From Microbispora corallina (GTDB lineage Bacteria > Actinomycetota > Actinomycetes > Streptosporangiales > Streptosporangiaceae), in contig NZ_BOOC01000010.1 of the NCBI RefSeq assembly GCF_016863035.1, positions 44,429 to 108,428 on the forward strand: a stretch of DNA of 64,000 nucleotides. Direction: 5' to 3'. Shown one piece after another: positions 16,990-24,388 of the stretch (positions are counted from its first letter, which is position 1; each line of letters opens with the position of its first letter). A program made the position numbers and the translations under genes. The notes beneath the pieces are model-generated. The model made no database searches. It was not told where the DNA came from and saw only the letters and a list, made by a program, of their open reading frames with translations.

Positions 16990-19347
16990 ATGAGCATGTT
17001 CCCGAGGCCGATCTCCGCGCCCTCCGGACCGCCGTCCGGCGCGGTTCGCGGGCGGTTCGCCTCGGCGCTGTCCGCGTTCCCGCCCGCCTCCGTGGACGCC
17101 GACCTGCTCCTGGGGGCCGCGATCGCGGCGGCGATGGCCGTCGTCGCGGCGTTCGACGGACCGGAGGGGCTCAGCGGCCGCGTCGGCGCCGTGATCGCGG
17201 CGCTCGGCCTGCTCATCCTGGCCCGGCGCCGACGAAGCCCCCTCACCACCGTCGCCGTCGTGGTGACGGTCGCGCTCGTCGAGGCCGCCGCGGTCCCGCA
17301 CGGCAACCCCGGCCCGGTGTTCCTCGCCCTGATGGTGGCCGCCTACTCGCTCGGCGCTCACGCCGCGACCTGGTCGCTCGTGGGCGGCATGGCTCTCGCC
17401 TCCGCCGGGGTGGCGGCCGCGCAGTACCTGACCCCTTCGCAGGGGTACGCGCACGCGACCGCGGACGCGTTCCTGATCGTCCTGCTGGTCGTGGCGCCGG
17501 CCTCGGTCGGTGGGATCGTGGGCGCCCGCCGGCGGCTGGCACACCGTCTCGACGCCGGCGGTGAACGGCTGCGCGCCGGCCGCGACGACCGGATAGCCGC
17601 CGAGCTCGCCCGGGAACGCGAGGGCATCCTCGCCGCGCTGGCGGTCCTGCTCGCCGGCCTGGACGACGCCAGGAGGCACGCGGCCGTCGACGGACTGGCC
17701 GACGTCCGCGCGCTGGAGAGCCTCGGCCGCGACATGCTGACCAGGCTGCGGGCTCTGGTGGGCGGCCTGCGGGAAAGGGACGAGGGCGGCGGCAAGGAGC
17801 CCGTCCAGCCGGTCGCCCTGCTGCGCGCGCAGGTGCGGCAGGCCCTCGCCCTCACGGACCTGTCCGACGACGTCGGACAGGTCCGGCTCACCCGCTGGGC
17901 CGTGCTCCGCCCCTACCGGCTGGACGCGGTGCTGGCCGTCCTCGCCGGATGCGTGCTCGCCGGGCTCGTGGCGCCCGAACTCGCCGGCGGCCCTCCCGGC
18001 CTCGCCCAACGGACCGCACACACGCTCCTCGCGTCGGGCATCGCCGTGCCGCTCGCCTGGGCCCGCCGGCGGCCCGTGACCTCGGCCGCCGTGTGCTCCG
18101 CCTTCGCCGCGGCCTACACCTGGGCGACCGCCTCACCCGACCCGCTGGCCGGTCTCCCGCCGTCGGCCGTCCTCATCGTGTCGCCGTTGCTGGCCGGGGC
18201 GAGCCGCCCGCTCGGGAGGGCGTTCGCGGGCCTGGCCGTCTGCCTCGCGGGCGGGATCGCCGTCAGCGTCGTGAGCCGCGCCGGGACCGTCACCGCCCCG
18301 GAGGCCGCCGGCGCGCTCGCCGTGCTGGTGGGCTGCTGGGGCGCGGGATGGGTGCTGCGCGACGCGACCGAGGTGCTCGCCGCGCGGGCGCAGGCGGCGA
18401 TCGCCGCGGGTGAGGAGCATCGCGAGCACGCCCGCGCCGCGCTGGCCGAGCAGCGCGCCCGTCTCGCCAGGGAGATGCACGACGCGGCGGGCCACATGAT
18501 GACCGTCATCGTCCTGCAGGCCACCGCCGCGCGCCGCGTCTGGGACGCCGATCCTGCCCTCGCGGCCGAGCACGTCGACGTCCTGCGCCGGACCGTCGCG
18601 GACGCCCTCGACGAGCTCCGGCCCCTTGTGCTCTCGCTGGCGCTCGCGGACGGACGCGCGGCGATCGGGCTCGCAGGCCTCCCCACGCTCGTGGACCGCG
18701 CGAGGACCTGCGGCCTGAGAGTAGAGCTCACCATCGACCCCAGCCCCAGCACCAGCCCCAGCACCAGCCCCAGCACCAGCCCCAGCACCAGCCCCAGCCC
18801 CGGCCCCGACCCCGGCTCGGGCCCCGGCCCGCGGGTGGACCCCGCGGGCGGCCCGGGCGCCGGCTCGGACCCGGGCCCGCGCAGCGGCGCCGCCCCCGGT
18901 GGGGGTGACGGCGAGGAGGCACGCGTGGCCGCGGCGCCGCCTCCCGCCCCGGTCCCAGCTCCGTCTCTCGCGTCGGCTCCCTACCCGGCCCCGGCTGGGC
19001 CTTCCGCGCCGGCGGCGCCTCTCGCCCCGGCTCCGGCTGTGGCGCCGCTACCCCGCGCCGTCGACGCGGCGGTGTACCGACTCACCCAGGAGGCGCTGAC
19101 CAACGTCGCCCGGCATGCCCCCGGAGCGTACGTGCGCGTCCGGATCGTCCGAGCCGAACGCCGTCTGTCGCTCGACGTCACGAACGGCCCACCGGCGTAC
19201 CGGCCCGCCGCCGTCACGCACGGCGGACACGGTCTCACCGGCATGGCCGAGCGGGTCGCGGCCTGCGGCGGCACGTTCCGGGCCGCCCCCCGCCCCGACG
19301 GAGGCTTCCACGTCTCCGCGTCGATCCCGTTGGAGGCGTCGTCGTGA
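16990..19347 (+). CDS. Histidine kinase with duplicated membrane sensor region and low-complexity insert
   Basis: A 785-residue kinase in two halves. The first half (1-~290) has four to five hydrophobic segments and then AAELAREREGILAALAVLLA, which looks like a dimerisation helix that has lost its phosphoacceptor His. The second half has a new set of hydrophobic segments (~305-465), a proper dimerisation motif LAREMHDAAGHMMTVIVLQ with His497, and the ATPase domain (LTQEALTNVARHAPGAYVR, GGHGLTGMAERVAACGG). Between them, residues ~581-690 are a Ser/Thr/Pro/Gly/Ala-rich insert. The usual single-unit kinases of this type are about 400 residues. A TATCGT hexamer at 16977-16982 lies 7 nt before ATG 16990, fitting a leaderless start. 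The stop overlaps the regulator gene by 4 nt. Confidence 0.87.
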   Translation: MSMFPRPISAPSGPPSGAVRGRFASALSAFPPASVDADLLLGAAIAAAMAVVAAFDGPEGLSGRVGAVIAALGLLILARRRRSPLTTVAVVVTVALVEAAAVPHGNPGPVFLALMVAAYSLGAHAATWSLVGGMALASAGVAAAQYLTPSQGYAHATADAFLIVLLVVAPASVGGIVGARRRLAHRLDAGGERLRAGRDDRIAAELAREREGILAALAVLLAGLDDARRHAAVDGLADVRALESLGRDMLTRLRALVGGLRERDEGGGKEPVQPVALLRAQVRQALALTDLSDDVGQVRLTRWAVLRPYRLDAVLAVLAGCVLAGLVAPELAGGPPGLAQRTAHTLLASGIAVPLAWARRRPVTSAAVCSAFAAAYTWATASPDPLAGLPPSAVLIVSPLLAGASRPLGRAFAGLAVCLAGGIAVSVVSRAGTVTAPEAAGALAVLVGCWGAGWVLRDATEVLAARAQAAIAAGEEHREHARAALAEQRARLAREMHDAAGHMMTVIVLQATAARRVWDADPALAAEHVDVLRRTVADALDELRPLVLSLALADGRAAIGLAGLPTLVDRARTCGLRVELTIDPSPSTSPSTSPSTSPSTSPSPGPDPGSGPGPRVDPAGGPGAGSDPGPRSGAAPGGGDGEEARVAAAPPPAPVPAPSLASAPYPAPAGPSAPAAPLAPAPAVAPLPRAVDAAVYRLTQEALTNVARHAPGAYVRVRIVRAERRLSLDVTNGPPAYRPAAVTHGGHGLTGMAERVAACGGTFRAAPRPDGGFHVSASIPLEASS
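18739..18803 (+). repeat. 12-bp minisatellite inside the kinase gene
   Basis: About five tandem copies of a CAGCACCAGCCC unit encode a run of STSP tetrapeptides. The array is followed by further Pro/Gly/Ala-rich sequence to ~19056. Tandem 12-bp units keep the reading frame when copy number changes, so length variation between strains is expected. Confidence 0.85.
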
Positions 19348-19991
19348 CGATCCGCGTTCTGCTCGCCGACGACCAGACACTCGTGCTTGCGGGGCTGCGC
19401 ACCATCCTGTCGGCCGAACCGGACATGGAGGTCGTCGGCCAGGCCCGCGACGGACAGGAGGCCGTGACGCTCGCCCGCGACCTCGACCCCGACGTCGTGC
19501 TGATGGACATCCGCATGCCCCGGCTGGACGGGCTTGCCGCCGCACGGACGATCCTCGCCGGCGGCTCCCGCACCCGCGTCGTCATGCTCACCACCTTCGA
19601 CCTGGACGAGTACGTGTACGAGGCGCTCCGCGACGGGGCCAGCGGGTTCCTCGTGAAGGACCTCCCGGACGAGCAGCTCGTGAGCGGGATCCGGACGGTG
19701 GCCCGGGGCGACACCCTGCTCGCCCCCTCGGTGACGCGCCGCCTCATCGAGGTGTACACGCGGCGGGCCCCCGCCCAGGCCTCCCTGCCGCCGGGGGTGC
19801 GGGCGCTGACACCGCGCGAGGTCGAGGTGTGGCGGCTCGTGGCCCGCGGGCTGTCGAACACCGAGATCGCCTCGGAGTTGTTCGTCGGCGAGGCCACGGT
19901 GAAGACCCACGTGTCACGGATCATGGCCAAGCTCGGCGCCCGTGACCGCGTCCAGGCGGTGGTCCTCGCCTATCAGCACGGCCTCGCGTGA
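19344..19991 (+). CDS. NarL/LuxR-family response regulator
   Basis: A 215-residue regulator starting at a GTG that overlaps the kinase stop in GTGA. The receiver has Asp9/Asp10, phosphoacceptor Asp55 in VVLMDIRMPRLDG and Lys in GFLVKDLPDEQ. The LuxR-type DNA-binding domain occupies ~150-210 (LTPREVEVWRLVARGLSNTE, then ATVKTHVSRIMAKLGARDR). It is the cognate partner of the kinase at 16990. Targets are not evident; downstream DNA is debris and a tRNA on the opposite strand. Confidence 0.93.
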   Translation: MTIRVLLADDQTLVLAGLRTILSAEPDMEVVGQARDGQEAVTLARDLDPDVVLMDIRMPRLDGLAAARTILAGGSRTRVVMLTTFDLDEYVYEALRDGASGFLVKDLPDEQLVSGIRTVARGDTLLAPSVTRRLIEVYTRRAPAQASLPPGVRALTPREVEVWRLVARGLSNTEIASELFVGEATVKTHVSRIMAKLGARDRVQAVVLAYQHGLA

Positions 19992-20046
19992 CTCCGGCCC
20001 GATGCCCCGGGCGACACCAGCGCCAGGACCTCAACCGGGAGTGCGG

Positions 20047-20172
20047 TCACTCCTGCTCGGTCTGGGCGCGGAGGAGGGCGATGGCCCGGCGGATGGCCGC
20101 GGCCCGCGATTTCGCTCCCTCCGCCGCCACGAATCTCTCCAGAAAGGCGAGGTCGTCCGCGCCCGAACATGA
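20047..20172 (-). pseudogene. 5'-truncated ribbon-helix-helix antitoxin remnant
   Basis: The minus-strand frame ending at the TGA at 20047 reads ADDLAFLERFVAAEG, then KSRAAAIRRAIALLRAQTEQ. This pattern (strand, DLAFL helix, SRAAAIRRAIALLR helix) is the DNA-binding body of MazE/CopG-like ribbon-helix-helix antitoxins. The frame is closed by a TGA only a few codons upstream and no start codon fits, so the N-terminal strand is gone. Typical members also extend ~25 residues beyond the second helix to bind the toxin; that part is missing too. No toxin gene follows. Identification is by pattern recognition. Confidence 0.5.
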
Positions 20173-20239
20173 GATTCAATTCACGGGCGGCGTGCGATTC
20201 TCGCTATAAATGACGCCGTTTTCACCGGAAGAATTCGAG

Positions 20240-20312
20240 TGGGGCCGGTGGGATTCGAACCCACACTGTACGGCACCTAAAGCCGCGGTCTCTGCCGTTG
20301 GACTACGGCCCC
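20240..20312 (-). tRNA. tRNA-like gene, anticodon UAG by folding (class I shape)
   Basis: Minus strand, 73 nt. Acceptor arms GGGGCCG and CGGCCCC pair over 7 bp, the T arm is GTGGG-TTCGAAT-CCCAC, and the anticodon stem GCGGC/GCCGT (one G-U pair) closes loop TTTAGGT, giving anticodon TAG with T33 in place. The D arm pairs over only three base pairs (GTC/GAC). The 3' end is A followed by CT, so CCA is not encoded. A UAG anticodon would read the leucine codon CUA, yet the variable loop is only 5 nt, whereas bacterial tRNA-Leu has a long variable arm. The gene may therefore be an unusual or mis-assigned tRNA or a tRNA-like element. Confidence 0.75.
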
Positions 20313-20783
20313 TTGTCGTTTTCCTTTGCCCGCGAAATTCTCCGTCTGAGAATGGCAATTAGGGCAGAGGAAACGTAGATTCTCTTTTCTGTTGTCGAGC
20401 CAGTTCCCGTTGATATGGTCGATGTGCAACGTGAGCGGTCGGCCCTGCCAAGTGGCGCCTATCCTACAGTCTGCGCAGTGGTAGGGGACTCCCACTTCCC
20501 GCAGAGCTCGTCTGAGCTTGGTGGGCTTCTCGCGAGGCGATCCCGGCGCCATGACGACGAGCACGTCCTCCGGAAGGTGGCGCCGAGGTGAGCGCCTTCC
20601 CCGCTGATGCGCCTGTCCCAGGAAGTGGGAGGTGTCGATGTCGAAGTGCTTGAGGCGGCGGCTGATGTGGGCGTGGGTGCCGCCGGACCAGGGGATGCCG
20701 AGATAGCGCAGCACATCGGCGATGCTGCTGGACACGGCCGCGGCCTCGGCCAGAAGTTCGGGGGTGTACGTGTACTTCCGCAC
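20277..20783 (-). CDS. HNH endonuclease with N-terminal helix-turn-helix, overlapping the tRNA gene
   Basis: A 168-residue protein. The N-terminal ~60 residues (SSSIADVLRYLGIP, then HAHISRRLKHFDIDTSHF) look like a DNA-binding helix-turn-helix used by phage and intron HNH nucleases. The C-terminal HNH domain has zinc cysteines in YHCADC and LCPNCHS and the catalytic core HIDHINGNWLDNRKENLRF. I chose GTG 20783 because VRKYTYTPELL starts the conserved part; the frame stays open to 20831. The last ~11 codons lie inside the tRNA gene on the same strand, and the TAG stop coincides with the tRNA anticodon triplet. This suggests a mobile homing-type nuclease tied to the tRNA. Confidence 0.8.
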   Translation of the reverse strand: MRKYTYTPELLAEAAAVSSSIADVLRYLGIPWSGGTHAHISRRLKHFDIDTSHFLGQAHQRGRRSPRRHLPEDVLVVMAPGSPREKPTKLRRALREVGVPYHCADCRIGATWQGRPLTLHIDHINGNWLDNRKENLRFLCPNCHSQTENFAGKGKRQGAVVQRQRPRL

Positions 20784-20841
20784 GCAGGGGAATGTATCTC
20801 CCGCCACCGACAGTTTCCGCGACCGCGACAATGCCCATATA

Positions 20842-21309
20842 TCAGGAAACGCCGAGTTCCTTCGTCAGGCGGGCGACGTGACCGGTGGCCTTCACGTTGT
20901 AGAGCGCCTTTTCGACCTTGCCGTCGGCGTCGATGACGAAGGTCGACCGGATGACGCCCATCACGGTCTTGCCGTAGTTGGTCTTCTCCCCGTACACGCC
21001 GTACGCCTTGTGCACGTCGAGGCCGGTGTCCGACAGCAGCGGGAACGTCAGCGCGTCGCGCTCCCGGAACCGGCGCAGCTTGTCCGGCGCGTCCTTGGAC
21101 ACCCCGAGCACGACGAAGCCCCGCGTCGTGAGCGCGCCGAGGTTGTCGCGGAAGTCGCAGGCCTGCTTGGTGCAGCCGGGGGTCATGGCGGCGGGGTAGA
21201 AGTACAGGATGACCCGCTTGCCGCGGAACGACTCGAGCGACACCTCCTGGCCGTCGGCGTCGGTAAGGGTGAAGTCCGGCGCGGCGTCGCCCGGCTCGAG
21301 CTTGCTCAT
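20842..21309 (-). CDS. bcp: Thioredoxin-dependent peroxiredoxin, BCP/PrxQ type
   Basis: Reduces hydroperoxides using thioredoxin. The 155-residue protein has PDFTLTDADGQEVSLESFRG and the peroxidatic Cys in MTPGCTKQACDFRD; the second Cys five residues on is the resolving residue of PrxQ-type enzymes. FRGKRVILYFYPAAMTPGC and IRSTFVIDADGKV are family-typical. ATG 21309 is preceded by AGGAGG at 5-nt spacing; the longer frame to 21351 lacks this. The gene lies just downstream of the DUF3618 gene's divergent promoter region and upstream of the HNH/tRNA spot on the same strand. Confidence 0.93.
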   Translation of the reverse strand: MSKLEPGDAAPDFTLTDADGQEVSLESFRGKRVILYFYPAAMTPGCTKQACDFRDNLGALTTRGFVVLGVSKDAPDKLRRFRERDALTFPLLSDTGLDVHKAYGVYGEKTNYGKTVMGVIRSTFVIDADGKVEKALYNVKATGHVARLTKELGVS

Positions 21310-21443
21310 GACGTCCTCCTGGGAAGGTGACCCGCGGCGTTGGGCGGGCAAGCGTCCACCAAACTACCGGCTCGGCCGCTGTGCGGGACGCCCGTCCGAC
21401 CTGGCAGACTGATCACACACGAATACCACAGGAGGGGGATCGC

Positions 21444-21779
21444 ATGGCGGACACCGATCCCGAGGCGCTGGAGCGCGAGATCGAGCGGACGCGGGCGGAG
21501 CTGGCCCGCACGGTCGACGCCATCGCGGACCGGGTGAGCCCCAAGCGCGTCGCCGAGCGCGGGGTGGCCAGGCTCAAGGCCAACGCGGAGGAGTTCGTCT
21601 CCTCGATCGGGGACTTCGTGGGCGTGGGACGTCCCGCTCCGTACGCCGAGGACGCCGAGGAGGACGGCGAGGCCCGCGACGAATACCCGCCGCCGAACCT
21701 CGCGCCGCTGCTCATCGGGGTCGGCGCGGTCGTCGTGATCGGCGCCGCCATCGTGCTGCTGCGCCGCCGCGGCCGCTGA
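21444..21779 (+). CDS. DUF3618 family single-pass membrane protein
   Basis: A 111-residue protein opening MADTDPEALEREIERTRAEL and continuing ARTVDAIADRVSPKRVAER, the hallmark of DUF3618. Residues 1-45 form an amphipathic helical region, the middle is acidic, and one membrane segment (PLLIGVGAVVVIGAAIVLLR) ends the protein with a short RRRGR tail. These small proteins are usually found near phage-shock or stress-envelope genes; the function is unknown. GGAGGGGG precedes the ATG. It is divergently oriented to bcp. Confidence 0.85.
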   Translation: MADTDPEALEREIERTRAELARTVDAIADRVSPKRVAERGVARLKANAEEFVSSIGDFVGVGRPAPYAEDAEEDGEARDEYPPPNLAPLLIGVGAVVVIGAAIVLLRRRGR

Positions 21780-21812
21780 CCGCCGTCCGCCCGTGACCCA
21801 CGGCCGGGCAGT

Positions 21813-21890
21813 GGGACGAGCGCGCGACCTCACTGTCGAGCGGCGGGACGAGCGCGCGGCCTCACTGTCGAGCGGCGGGACGAGCGCGCG
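21813..21890. repeat. 32-bp tandem repeat, two and a half copies
   Basis: Units at 21813-21844 and 21845-21876, then a 14-bp partial at 21877-21890, with a single A/G difference between the full copies. Each unit contains CCTCACTGTCGAGCGGC after a GGGACGAGCGCGCG head. It lies between the ends of two convergent genes. Two and a half directly abutting copies without spacers do not make a CRISPR array. Confidence 0.85.
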
Positions 21891-21929
21891 GCGCGGCCTC
21901 GATGAGCCGCGGGGCGCCGGGAGGGGCGG

Positions 21930-23105
21930 TCAGAGGAACGCCTTCCCCTCGCCCCGGTACGTCGGGACCTCGTCCACCACGCGGTCGCCTTCGACGAGGT
22001 GGAGGGTGGCGAAGTGCTCGCAGAGCTCGCCGGCCTTGGCGTGGCGGAACCAGACGCGGTCGCCCACGCGGAGGTCCTCGGCGGCCTGGCCGAGCAGGGG
22101 CGTCTGGACCTCGCCCGCGCCCTCGTTCGCGTCGTAGCGGAGGCCGGCCGGCAGGTACGGCTGGGGTAGCCGGGCCGGCCCGGGCGGGCCGGAGGCGTGG
22201 TAGCCGCCGCCCAGGACGGTGGCCACGGTGGGGGACGGCTTGCGCACGACCGGCAGGGCGAACAGCGCCGCCGGGTGCCCGGAGAAGTTCCGGTAGAAGT
22301 CGAACAGCCTGGGGTGGAACAGTCCCGAGCCGGCCGCGACCTCGGTGATCACCCGTTCCGCGGCGGTCTTCTCGATGCTGCCGGTGCCGCCGCCGTTGAC
22401 GAACTCCAGGTCGGTCACCTGCCGGACGGCCCGGACGACGCGGCCCCGGCGGACGATGAGCTCGCGGCGCGACCGGTCCTGCATCCAGCGGATCGCGCGG
22501 CCGTACGGCCCGGGGACGTTGTCGCCCACGCCCGCGATCTGGGCCTCGTACGACATGAGCCCGACGAGCCGGAACGCGGGTCGTCTCACCACGTCGGCGG
22601 CGAAGCCTGCGGCCTGGTCCGGCTCGCGGACGGGTGAGCGCAGGGCGCCCGCGCGGAACCTGCCGGCCAGCGTCACGAACGCGGCGTCGATGTCCAGGCA
22701 GATACGGACGGGCCGCGGCAGGCCGAGGCCCTCGATGAGGTCCAGGTGCTCGGGGGAGTCGACCATGACGGTGATCTCGCGGGCGGCGGTGTCGTCCGAG
22801 CCGAGGGCCCGCAGGGCGTCCGCGTCGACGGTGGGGTAGGCCACGAGGACGTCGCGCAGCCCGGTGGAGACCAGCCAGAGGGCCTCGGGCAGCGTGAACG
22901 CCATCACGCCGGCGAAGCCGTTCATGGCGAGGACGCGTTCGAGGATGGGGCGGCAGCGGATCGACTTGCTGGCGACGCGGATCGGCTTGCGACCGGCCCG
23001 CCGCGTCATGTCGGCGGCGTTGGCGCGCAGGGCGTCCATGTCGAGGACGGCGAAGGGGGGCCGCAGGCCCGCGGTGGCCGTGTCGAGACGCTGTCGGTCG
23101 TCCAT
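21930..23105 (-). CDS. PLP-dependent amino acid deaminase/aldolase (alanine racemase-like N-terminus)
   Basis: A 391-residue fold-type III PLP enzyme. The N-terminal barrel begins PPFAVLDMDALRANAADM; the PLP lysine is in IRVASKSIRC. The C-terminal domain ends with a metal-site pattern VWFRHAKAGELCEHF (His and Cys), as in D-threonine aldolase and D-serine dehydratase-type enzymes. Proteins of this architecture act on D-hydroxy amino acids with pyridoxal phosphate and a divalent metal; which substrate is used cannot be read. A TAGGCT hexamer lies 6 nt before the ATG, so the transcript is probably leaderless. Confidence 0.85.
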   Translation of the reverse strand: MDDRQRLDTATAGLRPPFAVLDMDALRANAADMTRRAGRKPIRVASKSIRCRPILERVLAMNGFAGVMAFTLPEALWLVSTGLRDVLVAYPTVDADALRALGSDDTAAREITVMVDSPEHLDLIEGLGLPRPVRICLDIDAAFVTLAGRFRAGALRSPVREPDQAAGFAADVVRRPAFRLVGLMSYEAQIAGVGDNVPGPYGRAIRWMQDRSRRELIVRRGRVVRAVRQVTDLEFVNGGGTGSIEKTAAERVITEVAAGSGLFHPRLFDFYRNFSGHPAALFALPVVRKPSPTVATVLGGGYHASGPPGPARLPQPYLPAGLRYDANEGAGEVQTPLLGQAAEDLRVGDRVWFRHAKAGELCEHFATLHLVEGDRVVDEVPTYRGEGKAFL

Positions 23106-23111
23106 GGCGGC

Positions 23112-23117
23112 AGCCTA
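23112..23117 (-). promoter_or_regulatory. -10-like hexamer for the deaminase/aldolase gene
   Basis: Minus-strand TAGGCT, 6 nt before the ATG at 23105, with no ribosome site between. This is consistent with a leaderless mRNA. Confidence 0.4.
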
Positions 23118-23303
23118 ATACGAGCACTCCAGATATATGAGCCGTGTTCACGTTAACGACGTGACGGCAAAGTCTGCGGCTGCTCACACCCATGATCGAG
23201 CAAGAGCGCGGGTGAGCGCCGCCGCCCGCCGCGTCGGGGTGTACCCATGGGCAGGTGACTACCGAGCGGACCAGGCGCGGTGTTCGGGAGGGGTGAGCGG
23301 CTG

Positions 23304-23909
23304 ATGAGCGTCGTGCAGGAGATCCTGGCGGGCTCGACGGCCGTCCATGTCCAGGAGGAGCGCAGGCCGCCCCGGCGTGACGGGGTGCGCGCCCTGCGGC
23401 CGGGACGCCGGCCCGCCGCCGTGGCGGTGTCCGCCGCGCTGGCGCTCACGGGCTGGGCGGCGACCGTCGAGGCCATCGCCTCCATGATGGACAGGCCGAT
23501 CATGTGGCCGGCCGTGCGCCGCCTGCTCGCCACGACCTACGCCCATCCGGCCGTGCCCGCCGTCGCCGTCGCGATGATCCTCGCGGGCGCCGGGCTGGTC
23601 GCGCTGGCCGTGGTCCCGGGACGGCCCCGGCTCGTGCCGATCGCGGCGGACGACCCGCTGCTCGTCATCGGGCTGACCCGCGCGGGCCTGCGCCGGACGC
23701 TCTCCGCGGCGGCCCGGGACGTCGAGGGCGTGCGGAGGGCGCAGGTGCGCATCCTGCGCGGCCGGATCGAGGTCACCGTGGTCACCGGGACGCAGCGGGT
23801 CGGGGACCTGCTGCGCGAGGTCGGCGCGGCGGTGGGGGACCGGTTGTCCGGGCTCGGTGCGCAGGGCCGCTACGAGGTGGTCGTGCGTCTGCGCGGCAGG
23901 AGGGCCTGA
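23304..23909 (+). CDS. DUF6286-like membrane protein with C-terminal Asp23/AmaP-type domain
   Basis: A 201-residue protein. After a basic N-terminal tail (~1-40), two hydrophobic segments (PAAVAVSAALALTGWAATVE and VPAVAVAMILAGAGLVALAV) flank an external loop of about 35 residues. The C-terminal ~90 residues (DPLLVIGLTRAGLRRTLSAA, then VEGVRRAQVRILRGRIEVTV) form an alpha/beta domain like those in alkaline-shock-associated proteins. ATG 23304 has GGGAGGGG upstream. It lies 2 nt from the next, related gene, so they are an operon. Family name from recognition only. Confidence 0.72.
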   Translation: MSVVQEILAGSTAVHVQEERRPPRRDGVRALRPGRRPAAVAVSAALALTGWAATVEAIASMMDRPIMWPAVRRLLATTYAHPAVPAVAVAMILAGAGLVALAVVPGRPRLVPIAADDPLLVIGLTRAGLRRTLSAAARDVEGVRRAQVRILRGRIEVTVVTGTQRVGDLLREVGAAVGDRLSGLGAQGRYEVVVRLRGRRA

Positions 23910-23911
23910 CC

Positions 23912-24388
23912 GTGTACCGCCATCTGGGGAACCGCGCCGGAATCGGCCTGGCCGGCCTGGCCCTGCTCGCCGGCGGGGTCTACGCGCTGGACGCCCGCGG
24001 CGACCGGCCCGGTGCGAGGATCGCCGACCTCGGCTTCCTGACCCGCCACTCGTGGGCGACGCCGCTGGCCGCCGGCGCCGCCATCCTGATCGCCCTGGCC
24101 GCGACGCGGTGGCTCATGGCGGCGCTCGGCTGGGGCCGGTACGGCAGCCGTACGGGCGCCGGGATCGCCATGCTCGGCGTGGCGATGAAGGGCGTCGAGG
24201 GCATCGGGAGGATCCAGGTCAGGGTCGTGCGGGGGCGCCGGCTGCGGATGTCGCTGTCGCTCGACCCGTCGTCCGACCTGCACGAGGTGATCCGGCGGCT
24301 GGACGACACGGCCGTCTCACGCGTCCGCCGCGCGGTGGACGGCGGTGAGCTTCCGGCCCTGGTCCGGCTGCACGTCCGCCGCCGCTGA
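23912..24388 (+). CDS. AmaP-like alkaline shock membrane anchor protein
   Basis: A 158-residue protein starting at GTG 23912 after a GGCAGGAGGG ribosome site. Two membrane segments ([20 protein letters not shown] and [20 protein letters not shown]) are joined by a short loop; the C-terminal domain ([20 protein letters not shown]) echoes that of the preceding protein. AmaP-type proteins anchor Asp23/Gls24 proteins to the membrane; no Asp23 gene is visible next to the pair here. The last 72 nt overlap, convergently, the 3' end of the glycosyltransferase-like gene. Confidence 0.68.
   Translation: MYRHLGNRAGIGLAGLALLAGGVYALDARGDRPGARIADLGFLTRHSWATPLAAGAAILIALAATRWLMAALGWGRYGSRTGAGIAMLGVAMKGVEGIGRIQVRVVRGRRLRMSLSLDPSSDLHEVIRRLDDTAVSRVRRAVDGGELPALVRLHVRRR

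Noticed and set aside
16215..18021. Long frames extending upstream of the membrane protein gene at 16823 into the kinase gene
   Set aside because: Sequence upstream of ATG 16823 shows no protein-like pattern and is antisense to the kinase; GAGGAGAG marks the proper start.
18739..18803. Short tandem repeats considered as a CRISPR-like array
   Set aside because: The units abut without spacers, are 12 bp, keep the reading frame and encode a Ser/Thr/Pro linker; this is a minisatellite.
21813..21890. 32-bp direct repeats considered as CRISPR
   Set aside because: Only two and a half copies, directly adjacent without spacer sequence, and no cas genes anywhere in the window.
23161..23304. A 47-codon frame from GTG 23161 whose stop overlaps the start of the DUF6286 gene (TGATG)
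   Set aside because: Composition is Arg/Ala-rich as in random high-GC frames, there is no ribosome site and it lies in a divergent promoter region, so I did not call it a gene.
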